This document shows, piece by piece, positions 47,594 to 59,453 of a DNA stretch of 64,000 nucleotides. Under the pieces are notes generated by a model. The model was not told the origin of the DNA and made no database searches. It was given only the letters and a program-made list of their open reading frames with translations. This DNA is from Davidsoniella eucalypti (lineage: Eukaryota; Ascomycota; Sordariomycetes; Microascales; Ceratocystidaceae). The stretch is from the NCBI GenBank assembly GCA_004009845.1, contig RMBW01000004.1, forward strand, positions 310,001-374,000, written 5' to 3'. Each line of letters begins with the position of its first letter. Position 1 is the stretch's first letter. A program made the translations under genes and the position numbers.

Positions 47594-48753
47594 TTATTTA
47601 TTTATTTATTTATTTATTTATCGTTTTACGTCTTTATGTGGATCACGTGGATCCGACCCTAGTGGATCGTTAGACGTCGAGAAACCCTAATGGTCCTCGA
47701 AGATCCCCCCATAGTGGAGGTCCGAACTAAAACTAAAAAAGCAAAACAGAAAACACAGAAAGCAAAAACAAATTTCGCATGGTGGAAGCAGTGGAGAATA
47801 CAAGCAGCGCTAACCTGGCTAAACTTGTTTCTTCACTGTCCACCTAGCAGGTTGTTTGAGACACAAAGGAAAAGACCAGAGTGCTCAGGGTGCGAGGGAG
47901 ATGCTCAAGGAGACAACTATCGCGAGGTCGGTGTCGGGGGATCGGGAGGAGGTCAAGCAGCATTAAGCTAAACTTTCTTCACAGCCGTCCCCCTGGTTGG
48001 TTGTTGGAAAACACAGTGGAAACCCAAAGTGTTTTCATTGTGAGGGAGCGACTCAAGGAGAAGCTATCACAGGTTTGTTTTGGCATAATCAAATGAAGTG
48101 CAAAGCACAACACAAGAAGAGCCGGGGATTGGTAGGCACAAAGGAAAAGACCAGAGTGCTTCGGTGCGAGGGAGATGCTCAAGGAGACAACTATCGCGAG
48201 GTCGGTGTCGGGGGATCGGGAGGAGGTCAAGCAGCATTAAGCTAAACTTTCTTCACAGCCGTCCCCCTGGTTGGTTGTTGGAAAACACAGTGGAAACCCA
48301 AAGTGTTTTCATTGTGAGGGAGCGACTCAAGGAGAAGCTATCACAGGTTTGTTTTGGCATAATCAAATGAAGTGCAAAGCACAACAAAAGAAGAGCCGGA
48401 AATGTCGGGCAACTGGAACCTTCAAAGTGTTGCCCTCCGAGTGTGAGTGTGAATTCCTGAGCAGCGGAGATGAGGCTCGGGAGACCAGCGATCGCGAAAA
48501 GTGTAGAGAAAAGGGGGTGGGCGATCGTTGGTGAGAATTACCCTCGAGAGAGGAAAAAAACGGGCTCAAGGCCTCACAAAACGGAGCATCATGAAATAAA
48601 TCAATAGATGCGAGAGAGAATGGACAGCGACATTGGTGATATGTGCTGGTCGCTCTTAAAACCCACGACGAAGGGGAATTTTTCGTCTTTGGACAAAGGA
48701 GGAGGCACCGAAAACTCAAAGGTACCCCCCCGAGGGTTGTAGGAGGGAAGGTT
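47594..48753 (-). mobile_element. LINE-related non-autonomous insertion, copy B
   Basis: A 1,160-bp insertion bounded by perfect 16-bp duplications, with a TTTA-repeat tail on its left edge (seven or so units) and a 3' region closely matching copy A (TTTTACGTCTTTATG, CACGTGGATCCGACCCTAG, GACGTCGA). Unlike A and C it has no RNase H or RT coding sequence; its body is a 274-bp tandem repeat. It thus looks like a short element using the LINE 3' end, or a LINE with an internal deletion joining 5' leader to 3' end. Confidence 0.7.
47862..48404. repeat. Two tandem units of about 274 bp inside copy B
   Basis: Unit 1 (47862-48129) and unit 2 (48137-48404) are almost identical, differing by an indel at the GTGCT-CAGG junction and single bases. 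Within each unit, two halves resemble each other weakly (both have AGGGAG..GACTCAAGGAGA-like and CAAAG..GTG segments), suggesting an older duplication of about half the size. Tandem leader monomers are known in LINEs; that role here is inference. Confidence 0.85.
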
Positions 48754-48769
48754 GAAACAAGCTACATAT
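48754..48769. repeat. Right target-site duplication of LINE-like copy B
   Basis: Exact repeat of 47578-47593. Confidence 0.88.
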
Positions 48770-50387
48770 ACGTTATGGAAAGACTAGAACACCAGCATTC
48801 AAACCCTAAGGAGTATAAGTTTTGGTATGTACAATGTATGTAAACGGGCATTAACCCTAATATCGTATAAGCCAATGATGGTGTCAATATACTCATATTT
48901 TATGGCATAAAACGCAAGTAATGAATGATAAAAAAGGAAGATACGTATATCCATAGCAACTGTCCGTGAGCACCAAGATAGTTATTTTCATAAAAATATG
49001 TGTCTAGCAAGATAATATGTTCATATACTCCTTTTAGTGAGTGCGAGATATTGCCTCCAAGGACAACTCCCCCATCGTGTTCTTGTCAGAACCAAGCTAA
49101 GATACCAGCAATTGTGTGCTTTCCATACATCGCTCGTATCATGAATAGCGAACAAGAAAAAGCTGAGACTAAGTGAGATTCCCTTTCAGTGTCGTATCTA
49201 GAGTAGAGCATCACGACCAGAGTGACGCCAGCTTGCGCATGGCATTAACGATTCTAAGTTGATGCATGAAGTAGTACATTGTACTCTAGCACAGCATCTA
49301 GAAACCCTTTCACCAGATTTCTCGGAGTATATCCACCAGTAAAATCGTATGGTAGCAAACACTGTAGTATACGCCGGCCATAGAAAATATGTTGTGTTTG
49401 TCTAGGTATGTTTGTCGTACAAGTTCTCGATGGGTTCGAAGCTCTGTATGTGTTGAACGAGTAACGAATATCAGTGAATAAAAGTTCCATATTTGATAAC
49501 CATTCATCCGGTCTAGAGACAGAGCGGAGTCCTGTGATTCATTCCTGCATAAGTAGTCGGATAATCTGTATATAGAAGCCCATGTGTTTAAAGATAGAAC
49601 CGTTGTTTACTCACCTGATATCTGCGGCCCCGAGACAAGAAATCTCATATTTGCCTTTCCTCCAACCCATAATATGTCTTCCACATGACCCATTTCTTTC
49701 GGCTCTTACCTTCCCTTTGAAGGGCGGACAATATGATACCGGCGAAGAAACTAGCATTGGCATCATCGATATGTGCAGTCCGTGTGTCCTTGAGGTCTTA
49801 GAATGAAGATGGACGCTAAGATAAAGTGTAGATGAGAGACATAACGCTAGAAACGATGAAAAATAGATCTGGAAGGAAAAGAACAAAATAGAAAGCAATC
49901 GAGGTTTTGCTGGAAGACGACAAGTATCTCACTCCTGAATCAATGGCAGAATAGATGTTTCGGACATTGTTCCGACCATCCAACAAAAACTGAGCAATAC
50001 CTGAGGCGACATATAGTTCCATATGTATCTATATATATGTGCCGATACTTGAAAGTTTATACAAAACATTCTATACGTGGACTGTACAGTCGAAAAACAC
50101 TTGATAATCGTAACTCAACTCCAGGATTTTCGGAATAAAAGTATCTCTATAACGGATATCTGTAGATAGATTCTTGCTATGGGGTGGTTGGTGTTGGAAA
50201 TTTTGGGTATAATTGTCGTTTTTAATTAAATAAATATCATATTTAGAAGAGTGGGAAGATGATCAAGATGGTTATTCACCATGATGATGCTCTGATCAAT
50301 ATCCTCGGTACAAAAAATAGATAGAACTTTGCAGCTTACCTTTCATAGCTGGAGAACTTTGTAAAGGTGGGTGGGTACTAATATCGA
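48770..50387. other. AT-rich stretch between the LINE chain and MULE copy 2
   Basis: No supported gene. Contains TTAACCCTAAT near 48850. Open frames are short (up to 95 codons) and unrecognisable. The last nine bases (50379-50387) are the left target duplication of the MULE. Confidence 0.45.
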
Positions 50388-51136
50388 GAGTCAAGCTAAT
50401 TTAACAGTTGGGATTTTAATTTCACAGTTACGCTAGCCGTATTAGGAAATTGTAGTCACGTGGTGTCCCACGTGACATCGTCGATTACAAGAAGTCAAAA
50501 AATATTTCTTACATTGCATCACCACTTCATCACTACTATAAGATGAAACATATGTAATTGAATATTATAAAGCAGTAAAAATCTATGAAGACGGTCCCTC
50601 ACCGTTATTACCTCCTGCCCACGATGATGAAAACCTTCACCACCCTACTTTTTTATTTTCTACACACACCACAATGGCATCATCATCTATGGATAAAGGG
50701 CTATCTATAGATACCACAGACACCCCTGTTATACGGCTTGCCCCTCCTCCAACAATACACTACCACTCTCGAGAGGCACTTTTCCAAGGCATTAATGCAT
50801 GGGCTTCCGTACGTGGGTACGCCTTTTCAACTGTGTCTTCTTACACCAATGGTGGTATGAAATCAGTGGTCTATGGCTGTGATCGGCATGGCAAGCTTAA
50901 CACACGTACAAAACCGTCTATACGTAAAGGCTCGTCTCGGGTAACTAGCTGTCTTTTTTCTATTCTGGCATGCATGTTTAATCTTATAGTAGTGGTGAAG
51001 TGGTGATGCGATGTAAGAAATATTTTTGATTTCTTGTAATCGACGATGTCACGTGGGACACCACGTGACTACAATTTCCTAATACGGCTAGCGTAACTGT
51101 GAAATTAAAATCCCAACTGTTAAATTAGCTTGACTC
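50388..51136 (+). mobile_element. Non-autonomous Mutator-like element (MULE), copy 2
   Basis: A 749-bp element almost identical to copy 1 (1474-2219) but inverted relative to it. Terminal inverted repeats of about 165 bp end in GAGTCAAG. It is bracketed by a perfect 9-bp direct repeat TAATATCGA (50379-50387, 51137-51145), the duplication length known for Mutator-type transposition. The near-identity of the copies and the intact duplications imply recent movement, which would need an active transposase elsewhere in the genome. Confidence 0.9.
50674..51006 (+). pseudogene. MULE transposase N-terminal fragment (FAR1-like), copy 2
   Basis: The 110-codon frame is the same as in copy 1, starting MASSSMDKG and running into the terminal repeat after SSRVTSC. 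A 2-nt insertion just upstream (an extra CA in the CACACACACC run near 50663) breaks the longer frame seen in copy 1, which argues that the internal ATG is the relevant start. No catalytic region. Confidence 0.55.
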
Positions 51137-54100
51137 TAATATCGATGGTCGTCTTAGTCATTCTCAGTAGGCTTTCGTAGCATCCAAATAGGAAATCAAT
51201 ATGTAGTTAGTTGTATTTTCTTTGGAATATCAAGACATACGATACATAATAACCCTTCCGAAGCAAAAACGCTAGGGTTTCTGGGCGTACAACACCGCCC
51301 GATATACGATTCGAAGGAATGTACTGAAACTAATGCACAACCAACATGCAACATATAATTAGAGTCATAAACTTGATGATCTCTAGTCACCTACCTCCTA
51401 ACTCACAGATGTTTTATCTTGATGTATATTATGTACTTAGTTGTGCTTGTATATGTTTCTGTAGATGAAATGTTGCTAGCTTCAACTTGTCCCAAAATCC
51501 GCGCGGGTTCTAAAAAAGAAAAAGAAACCTCCTCATCCACTCCTGGTCCCTTGAAAGATCGACCTATGGGGTGGGTGGGAGAACCAACGAACTCAAATCA
51601 GAACATATGTGACCACCCTCGGGGAACGGGGAAGAAATACAATGCTTGATAGAAGGTGTGAATGGAAACTGCAAACAGCCAGCCCTGTCCAGGGAACTTG
51701 TGAGACAGAGAACGAACTTGACGGTATAGAAAGGCACACTAGGTGATGAACATACATGATGCGTAGCGCTTGGATAGCCGAGCGGATCTGCCGAGAATTG
51801 AACGCGAGCTTACTGCCTTTGTTAGGTCTCTCAAGGAAGTCTGTTACCAAGTTACAAAGAAGCAACGAGGCGGCAGATTCGGGCTTCGTGCGGAATGCGA
51901 AGGCTCTCTGAAACACCCCATCAGATCCTTTTTAAACCAAAACAGAGTTCGCCTAGCCCCCTTGGTTATCTTTTCCTGGGGCGGATCTCCCAGATATGGA
52001 TGAAGTCTGGAAATATGTACTATCTTTGAAATGAAGAGAAGAGAATGTCAGGCGTAATCAATGAAGCATAGATGAAAAAAAAAGAAGGACCTCGCATGTA
52101 GCAGCTAAAAACCTCTGACGCTTTGCTAGACGATTTGCGTTCGATGCCAAGACCGCGGACTATTGTTGGGAGCAATGGTATCCGTGGTAGGCTATTCATA
52201 GTCTAATATACTAAGATTTCCAAAACTTAAGACTGGAACAATGGACGAAAAAGAGCAAGTTTAGGAAAAAATAAAAATTAGATGAAGAATATCTTCAATA
52301 ATTACTAGAGTTGGAAAGTATTCGGGAGAGGCTTGAGCGTGCGGAATGGTAGGTCGAAATCGGTTCGTAATGTTTCACAAACAAGGCAGAATAGCTCTTA
52401 CTGTAGACCATGGATGGAGCCCTCAGTCCAATTCGGTTGCAGTTCACCTATTGAATATTGATGAGAAGAGAAGAGGTAGTAGCAATCATAAGAAGGGCTG
52501 TTGATGCCAGTGTTAGCAAGCATGCAGATACAGGGCAAAGCACGGCAAAGAAGCTCAGGGCACCAGTTGGGAGGTTGGATGAATAGAGGAGATGAGTTGT
52601 AATAGCTACCATGAGTCTCAAGTTTAAAAAGAGGTTGCAAACCAGGCATAGCGAATTTCGTATCTGGTTTGGGATTTCAGCACTCTCAATATTTGATCAG
52701 GTATTTCTCAAGATTAATTGAGAACGTATATCCTAAAAGAAGAAGTTGAAACAGGGCTTGAGATGCTTAGTTAGTGTTGGGAGGACAAGGCAGAAGAATA
52801 TGGATGTAGTGAGAAGCCTGTCTGATCAGAGCATGGGGTCCAAGAGCCAAGCCAAGCGATTTCGACATAGCAAGCAAGAATAGAACGTATAAGGGACACA
52901 GACAAAAAATAGAAGGATCTGTAACGAGATGATCGTGATTTAGATCAACACGGGTGTATATACAGATACAGCACCCAGAGATCCCGTGCGAGGACAATGA
53001 TGAGCCTCAAGGCCGCTGAAATCATGGCCATGGTCTTGGTTGCCCTATCGTGTTGCAAGTATGGAATAGGAGACGACAGGATATTGGCTAGAATGGAACG
53101 ATATCATGTCTTGGCAAGAAGAGCTCTACCGGTGTATCTAGATACTTGGGCCGTTCGTCGACGAGATAGACTTTGATTTGCATTGATTATAGTCAACGGC
53201 TACCCAAATCACCAAGATCATACGACGCCGGATTGGATGCCGAACAGTTAGTCAAAGTCCTCCGCCAGACAAACTCAATAGTTTTGCTGTATAATTGTGT
53301 ACGTGCGGGACACACGATGGTTTCCAGTGCAGGCAAGGTAGTTGCAAACGGTGAGTGGTTTCTGGCTAGATACTTCCGAGAAAAGACAAAATACGACGCA
53401 CCAGCAGAAATACGATAACAAGCGAGAAGCGAACAAAACACGAGGAATGAAGGAAAAGAAGCTGAAGCATATGTTGGCGGTTTCGTTGTTGCTGTGTTGT
53501 TGACTCAGATAGGAAGAAGAGGTATCGTGGCTTCCTCGTCTAGGAATGGCCATTGGGATATCGGGGCAAATAACCCCGGTAAGGTAAAAACAAAGAAACA
53601 GGGCAATAATAGGCTGGCTTGTTTGAAGTCCCGCCTACCAACCACAAGCAATCGAGCCACATGAAGCGTGCTTCTCCTCTCGTCGGTTTAATGTTACAGG
53701 TAGTCCGTGTGCTCTGCTTCTCCAGAAGAGGCGTGGACAAACAAGGGTCGGGTAGGCGTGGCGACTATTTCTGGCACCGTATTATTGTTGGCTTTGTTAC
53801 GGGGGCCATTGCAGCCAAAATGCAGACTGCAAAACGAGGGAAGTTTCTCCCACCGGCAGGATCAGACGGGAAAGAGCGCCGGGCTGTTCTGAATATAAAG
53901 TTGGCCATGTTCCCGATGTCTATTCCTTCTCTTTTCCTGCCTCATCACTCATCATCACCATTCTCTTGTACTTTATACTTTACCATACCTTTTACGACCT
54001 CCATCCTCCTTCATTGCCGTTTTCTTTAGTCCTCCTGGTGAGAACTGCCGCTTCAATAAAATCCTTACTTTAGCCACTACGTCCATCTAGTTCCAACTGG

Positions 54101-54277
54101 GCGAACAATACCACTCAGCCAGACTAAGTTACCACTAGCATCATCCTAATTTTCCATCTCCAAGTTTTTGCCTGCCCGGCCCTTTAGATATCTGGATCCA
54201 AAGTCTCCCGACTAGGCTCTTCGTCTTTTTTATTTTTGTCTTCTTTATTCTTCCCACATCCCTTACCTACTTTCACC
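51137..54277. other. Gene-poor stretch upstream of the FAD monooxygenase
   Basis: No gene supported. CGCTAGGGTTTCTGG near 51270 is another telomere-like motif. The last 400 bp (about 53880-54277) are pyrimidine-rich and form the promoter and leader of the monooxygenase gene. Confidence 0.45.
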
Positions 54278-55882
54278 ATGGTTGCTCACATTGGCCGCGA
54301 GTCCGCCCCGGAGGCTGTTCAGCCTATCGAGTACACTGCTCCCGTCGATCGCTTCGATATGAAGATTGCCGTTATCGGCGCCGGTAAGTACATGCTTATT
54401 TGATCTGGCAGCGGTTCGAAACCATGGATGAATTGTGTTGCTAACCCAAACCCTAACAGGCATGGGCGGTCTCTCTACCGCACTTTCACTAGCTAAGAAG
54501 GGTTTCCGCAACATTCAGGTGTACGAAACAGTGGTCAACCTGGGTTTCACTGGTGCCGGCATCCAGCTGGCCCCCAACATGGCTCGTATCCTGAGCCGTC
54601 TGGGTTGCTGGGAGCCCATCTATGCCGAGGCCACCAACGTCCAAGCTGCCAACATCCGCGGTAAGTTACGCCCCATCTGAATTTTGGCATGTCTCTTCTG
54701 CAGTAATGCTTCCATGCCTACATATACTCCAACATTTCACTACTACCCCCGTCTGTATGCAACATATACTAACGAGTGTAATACACAGAGGGTTCCACCA
54801 ACGAGACTCTCACTCGTGTGCCTATGCCTAATGTCGCCGAGATGTACGGCTTCCCTCACTGCACTGGTCATCGTTCGTCGCTGGCTGGTCGCATGTACGA
54901 TGCCTGCCTAGAGGAGAAGGCCATCACCTTCCACTTCGGCACTCAGCTTGTTGACGTCAAGTCCTTCTCTCCCCGCGCCGAATTTGTCGTCCAACCTGCC
55001 GAGGGCGATGAGTATGCTGTCACTGCCGACGTGCTGATTGCTAGTGATGGCATCAAGTCTGTTGCTCGTGCCCGTATCCTGGAGTCTCTGGGCAAGCAGG
55101 AAAGCGAGAAGGAGACTGGCCAGGCCGCATACCGTATCATGCTGACTCGCGATGAAATGAAGAATGATCCGGAGATGCTTGCTCTTGTTGAGAGCGATGA
55201 GGTTGTCAGATGGATTGGTGAGAAGCGCCATATCATCGCCTACCCTATCCACAACCATACCATCTACAACCTGTCGACCACCCAGCCCGACTCTAACTTT
55301 GCTGCTGCTCCCTCTGCTACCTACACCACCCGCGGTTCCAAGTCTGTCATGTTGGACGTCTTCTCTGACTTCTGCCCGCTTGTGCAGCGCATGCTAAACC
55401 TTGTTCCTGAAGGCGAGGTCTGCGAGTGGCGTCTGCGTATGCACAACCCACTGCCCACTTGGGTCCATGGCTCTGTCGCTCTTGTTGGTGATGCTTGCCA
55501 TCCTACCCTACCTCATCTCAGCCAGGGTGCCGCCATGGCCATTGAGGACGGTGCCGTTGTCGCTGAGGTTCTAGCTCTAGCACCCGACCTGAAGCCTGAG
55601 ACCATCTCCAGATCGCTCAAGGCTTACCAGCTCCTGCGCAAGGACTGGTGCACTAATCTCGTCGAGATGGCCTACCAGTCTGGCCGCACCATGCATCTCG
55701 GCGAGGGTAAGGCTAAGGAGGAGCGCGATCGTCTCTTCGCCGAGGCCAATGCCGGTAACACCAGCGCCGTTCCCGACAAGTGGGCTTCCCCCGATGTCCA
55801 GAAGATGATGTACGGTAACGATGTCGTTGCCCGCATCAACGCTGAGTTCGAGACTCTTTACGCCCAGGCGGCTCATATCTAA
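54278..55882 (+). CDS. FAD-dependent monooxygenase (salicylate hydroxylase-like)
   Basis: Class A flavoprotein monooxygenase that probably hydroxylates an aromatic acid using NAD(P)H and O2; exact substrate unknown. Three exons, 54278-54383, 54460-54660 and 54789-55882, 466 residues. Motifs: Rossmann GxGxxG in IAVIGAGMGGLSTAL (about 31-45, across the first junction), an Arg in the AGRMYDACL helix, the DG motif in VLIASDGIKS near 188, and the GD motif VALVGDACHPTLPHLSQGA near 335, which binds FAD ribose. Introns are 76 and 128 nt with CTAAC branch motifs; the first ends AACCCTAACAG. The leader is CT-rich and codon bias is strong, suggesting good expression. No signal peptide; a cytosolic location is inferred. 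Confidence 0.9.
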
Positions 55883-56956
55883 ACAAAAAGAGCTAGCTCT
55901 AGGCATAAAGACTACTTACATAGGCCATCTATGTTTTCAAGTAGCCTCTAGTCCGTGACTGGAGATGCGCTCGTACGCACATCTTTTCTACTTGATGTCT
56001 TCTCCAGATAATTTGTATTACATCCCATTGGCCATGAAATCACTGCATCATAGCCTTGCAGTTATATGCTGATTTCCTCCCTTGTCGGCTCGATTGTTTT
56101 ATTGTTTTTAGTGTGGAATTGTCCTTTTTTGCTTGAGCCCGTTTAACCCTTTCCTGCTTGTTCATCACTTTGTATATATTTTCAGATTCTCCCAATTGCA
56201 GCAATTATTCTTATAAACAATTTGGTTCTTTTTTTAACATCTAAATTTAATCCTATGTAATGTGCTTGATGGTAATATGTCCCATATTTTAGTCTACAAA
56301 CTATTAACCGGCATGTAGGAAAATACCGAGCTAATGCAAGTAATAAGCGACGATGGGTATGCTTGTGATATAGCCCATTTGGTATATAATTTGTATGGCA
56401 TTCATTTGGTTGTATGTAATACGAGCGTATTCAAATTCATAAAAATACCACGAAGTAGAGGTTTCAGATACCGGCTCACATACATCTAGTGGATGAAGAA
56501 TCGCCCCTGTTTCCATCAATGAAGAATGAGATAGATGTTTATAAGTGCCAAGAATCAATTCAGGATAGGTAATCATACGAGTAATGAGGAAAGGGTATAA
56601 GGAATTGTAACGTCTATAGTAAAGATAGCTAGAGGGAAGTAGAGAAATAAAGTAACAGGTGACTATGGCGTGAAAAACCAACGACAGATATTTTTTGTTG
56701 TTGAGTTCATCAATAGTCGTAATTATGGGGTGTTGAGCTAGTAGTCGTAAAAAAGAATTACAAGCAGGAAGGATAATAACAAGCGATGATATACGTCATT
56801 ATAGCTTCGTTCAATCTTTGAAAGAAGTTGCATATGGCAACTTTGTTTTTGCGAACTAAGAGGATTGCGTAGTATGTATTTCGGTCATCTCTCAAGAGAA
56901 AGATGTATCGAAGAGCTCGTGGACGGATAGAAAGACAAGCAAACAGGATGAGCCGT
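55883..56956. other. Convergent intergenic region
   Basis: About 1.1 kb between the monooxygenase stop and the CYSTM stop, AT-rich, presumably both 3' regions. The minus-strand frame 56331-56681 (116 codons) has no recognisable content. Confidence 0.45.
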
Positions 56957-57346
56957 TTAGAAGAGGATATCCAAGCAGCAGCAGCAAGCCATGGCAGCTA
57001 GACAGCCCTGTAGACAGCCAGAAGAATCATTCCGGCCACGCTCATCTGCATATTGGCCCTGTGGCGGGTTGCCTTGCTGTGGGTAGCCCTGTTGCGGCGG
57101 GTATCCTCCTTGCGGGTAGCCCTGTTGAGGATAGTAGCCTCCGGGTTGGTTGGGATCGTAGTAGCCGCCCTGTGGTGGATAGCCTCCGCCCGGCTGCATC
57201 TGCGGTTGCTGTTGGTAGTATCCGGCAGCGCCACCGTTATATTGATCGAGGGCGCCAGGTTGTGGCGGGTAGCCGGCGTACGCTTGCTGAGGGGGCTGAA
57301 CACCGCCGGAGTAGGCGGGAGGAGCGTTATCTTGCTTTGTAGCCAT
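56957..57346 (-). CDS. CYSTM-type proline/glutamine-rich tail-anchored protein
   Basis: A 129-residue protein. Residues 9-100 are built of Pro/Gln/Gly/Tyr-rich units such as GYPPQ, GGYYPQQ and GYPQQG. The C-terminus SSGCLQGCLAAMACCCCLDILF is the CYSTM module, a cysteine-rich membrane-associated tail found in stress-related small proteins of plants and fungi (in yeast, YDL012C and YBR016W). Single exon with a clear start MATKQDNAPPAY. The role is presumably at the plasma membrane; no enzyme activity is known for the family. The repeats make the frame GC-richer than its surroundings. Confidence 0.85.
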   Translation of the reverse strand: MATKQDNAPPAYSGGVQPPQQAYAGYPPQPGALDQYNGGAAGYYQQQPQMQPGGGYPPQGGYYDPNQPGGYYPQQGYPQGGYPPQQGYPQQGNPPQGQYADERGRNDSSGCLQGCLAAMACCCCLDILF

Positions 57347-57677
57347 TGTGTATTTGTGTGGTGAACAGGATAGGACAGTTCGGTTTGTGCGCGATTTGTG
57401 ACGATGAAAGCTCTTTCAATGAAGCAAGATTGTTGTTCAGTCGTTTCTTGCAAAAAAAAAAAAAGAAGAATGATTTTTTACAAAAGAAAAAGCGAAAGAT
57501 AGTTGATAGGATAGGTAGATAAGTTTCAGTTTCAAGCAAAGGAAAGAAAAAGGCAAACTACCAAGATCTAAAATGAACTAGAAAAAGAGAAACAACACAA
57601 CAAGAAGAAAAAAAATAAACACCAAGGAAGGAAAAACAGAGTCCCTACACAACTTTAAGCAATTTCTGGTCCAGGCA

Positions 57678-57895
57678 ATGAAATCCAAGCTTCTTTTGTG
57701 ACTCCTTCCCTTTCACAATTATTTGGTCTTTCTTTCATTACTAACTTCTTTCACTTCCCCAGCAATGATGATGCGTGCGTGTACTTCCTAGACGAAAATG
57801 GCAATTGCAGGGATGCTACTGTGAAGGGGTGGGGATCATTGGAAAGAACGAGCAGAATCATCGATGAACTCGAGGCCTCCAAAGTTTATTCTTGA
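57678..57895 (+). CDS. Candidate small spliced gene, 50 residues, unknown function
   Basis: Proposed exons 57678-57697 and 57763-57895. Exon 1 gives MKSKLLF up to a split Phe codon. The 65-nt intron begins GTGACT and has TACTAAC and then a pyrimidine tract ending CCCCAG, an excellent 3' splice site in the style of the rest of the window. Exon 2 reads DDACVYFLDENGNCRDAT and then GWGSLERTSRIIDELEASKV, which looks like real protein rather than random frame. The weak point is the donor, GTGACT instead of GTGAGT or GTAAGT; an earlier exon with a better donor is possible. I do not recognise the family. Confidence 0.4.
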
Positions 57896-59453
57896 CTTGT
57901 TCTTTTAACATTTAAAGCAGTTGTAAATCAGAAGTTTATAGCATCTTGAGACGAACATTTGTCAGAACTAAACATCAAAAGGCAACACCATACATGCATT
58001 TCCTCTACGAAAACTTGCTTGTTGTTTTCTCAACGGCAGACGCCGGTTCGGTAATATCTGGCCAGTGCTCAGGGTTAAGATTAGAAACGGAAAATCACAC
58101 TTGGTATGTATATCTTTCTTCTTTCTCTTCTTGTTGCTCAATTGCCAAGGGGATACCGACGTTATTACTGCATGCAGCATGACTTACCCCGTCTTCCACT
58201 TGACTAGACTATATTTAACGTCTAATTTCTATTCTTCTGCCTATTTAGCCGTAGTACGGTGTTAGCGACTATCGATGCTCAGCCGTCGAGTTACGTCTTC
58301 CTGGCCAAGCCTTCCTTTTGTTTTTGTGTATATCTCGATCAATAATCACATCTTGCTTGTTAACCGATTGTGCGATGTTCTGACTTTTTACTCGTTCGAC
58401 GATAAGGCGAAAACATGTCGAGGGGCTGTATATTGATACAGATTTGTTTTAATACCCGGAAGCCTTTGTATCCGTTAAAACAACGGAATTAACGCGTTTC
58501 TACCTTTCTGCCAATGCCACTCCACCATTTACATGTTCTGGACCGGGCTGTGCAAAACGGCTCAGTGGTATCATTAGTAGCCTAGGGCCTAGAGAACTAA
58601 ATTCCAACACGCGGATTACTAAATGTATATCCCCATATCTCAATTTAAGGAAATGTGGCAAACACTATGGTTAGCCAGCATCTTGTGATCTATTGACAAG
58701 TATGATGATAACCCGAAGTAACCCTAAAGTGAGCATATTTATAGTAGGGTATATAACCCTATTATAAATATCGCAAACTTCTCAATCCTGTGTAATTATG
58801 AATGTACAGTAATTTTCCACATACGATATATCTTTTGATCTTTTGCATTGCTCGTTTCTGTTCCGTTTACATAAGTATTATGTTAGATCGGCCCGCCTGA
58901 GAAACATTGCAAACTTCAAATAAAGTAGTACTTAGACTTAGCCGTGTTAGAGTCCATTTGAGTCTATTAGGATAAGAAGCCTTCGCTGTTCGCACGTAGT
59001 CTGTGATTCCTTAGTGAGGAGTATATGTCGTAGCATATCGAACCCATCCGCATATTCGCCCGCATAACTCGGTAAGCTTCCTAACGACATCCACACCCCT
59101 CACTTATCCACCCCTCTTCTCACTCTAACTTCTCCAGGAAACCAAAAAGCAACCTGTTTATAGTATTATCAGAAGATAAACCAGTGTCTACTGATCTGCG
59201 TATGTAAAGTCCAGATAAGCAAGTTGCCGTCTTTTCAAATCAAGTCAGGGCAACTGTATTCCTTCGGCAAACTGGGTTGCAAATAAGGGTGCGTCAACCT
59301 GCTGATCTTTTCACCCTTTTGATTTTCCAATATTCACACATGATTCTTATGCCTCTCTCTTGGCCATGCTTATTGGAAATTAGTTTTTCTCTTTGTTTTC
59401 ACCTCGCACTTGAAATATTCTAACAACTTAGGTATCATAGGATTTACAAAAAA
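57896..59453. other. AT-rich intergenic stretch upstream of RIB7
   Basis: No gene supported. Contains the palindrome at 58733-58774 and several AACCCTA motifs. The RIB7-proximal part has T-rich and CT-rich patches. Confidence 0.45.
58733..58774. repeat. Long AT-rich hairpin carrying AGGGT/ACCCT
   Basis: GCATATTTATAGTAGGGT (58733-58750) faces ACCCTATTATAAATATCGC (58756-58774) across a 5-nt loop; 17 of 18 positions pair, allowing one bulge. Both arms end on the telomere-like AGGGT/ACCCT. Another AACCCTAA lies 13 nt to the left. Confidence 0.75.

Noticed and set aside
48000..48110. Plus-strand zinc-knuckle-like motif CFHCEGATQGE...H...C in the 274-bp repeats
   Set aside because: It is antisense to the orientation given by the LINE tail, the Cys/His spacing is wrong for a CCHC knuckle, and the frame has no continuation.
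51756..51830. tRNA-like start GGATAGCCGAGCGGATCT resembling the A-box of a Leu/Ser tRNA
   Set aside because: No matching B-box (GGTTCGAATCC-type), acceptor stem or anticodon arm can be formed on either strand.
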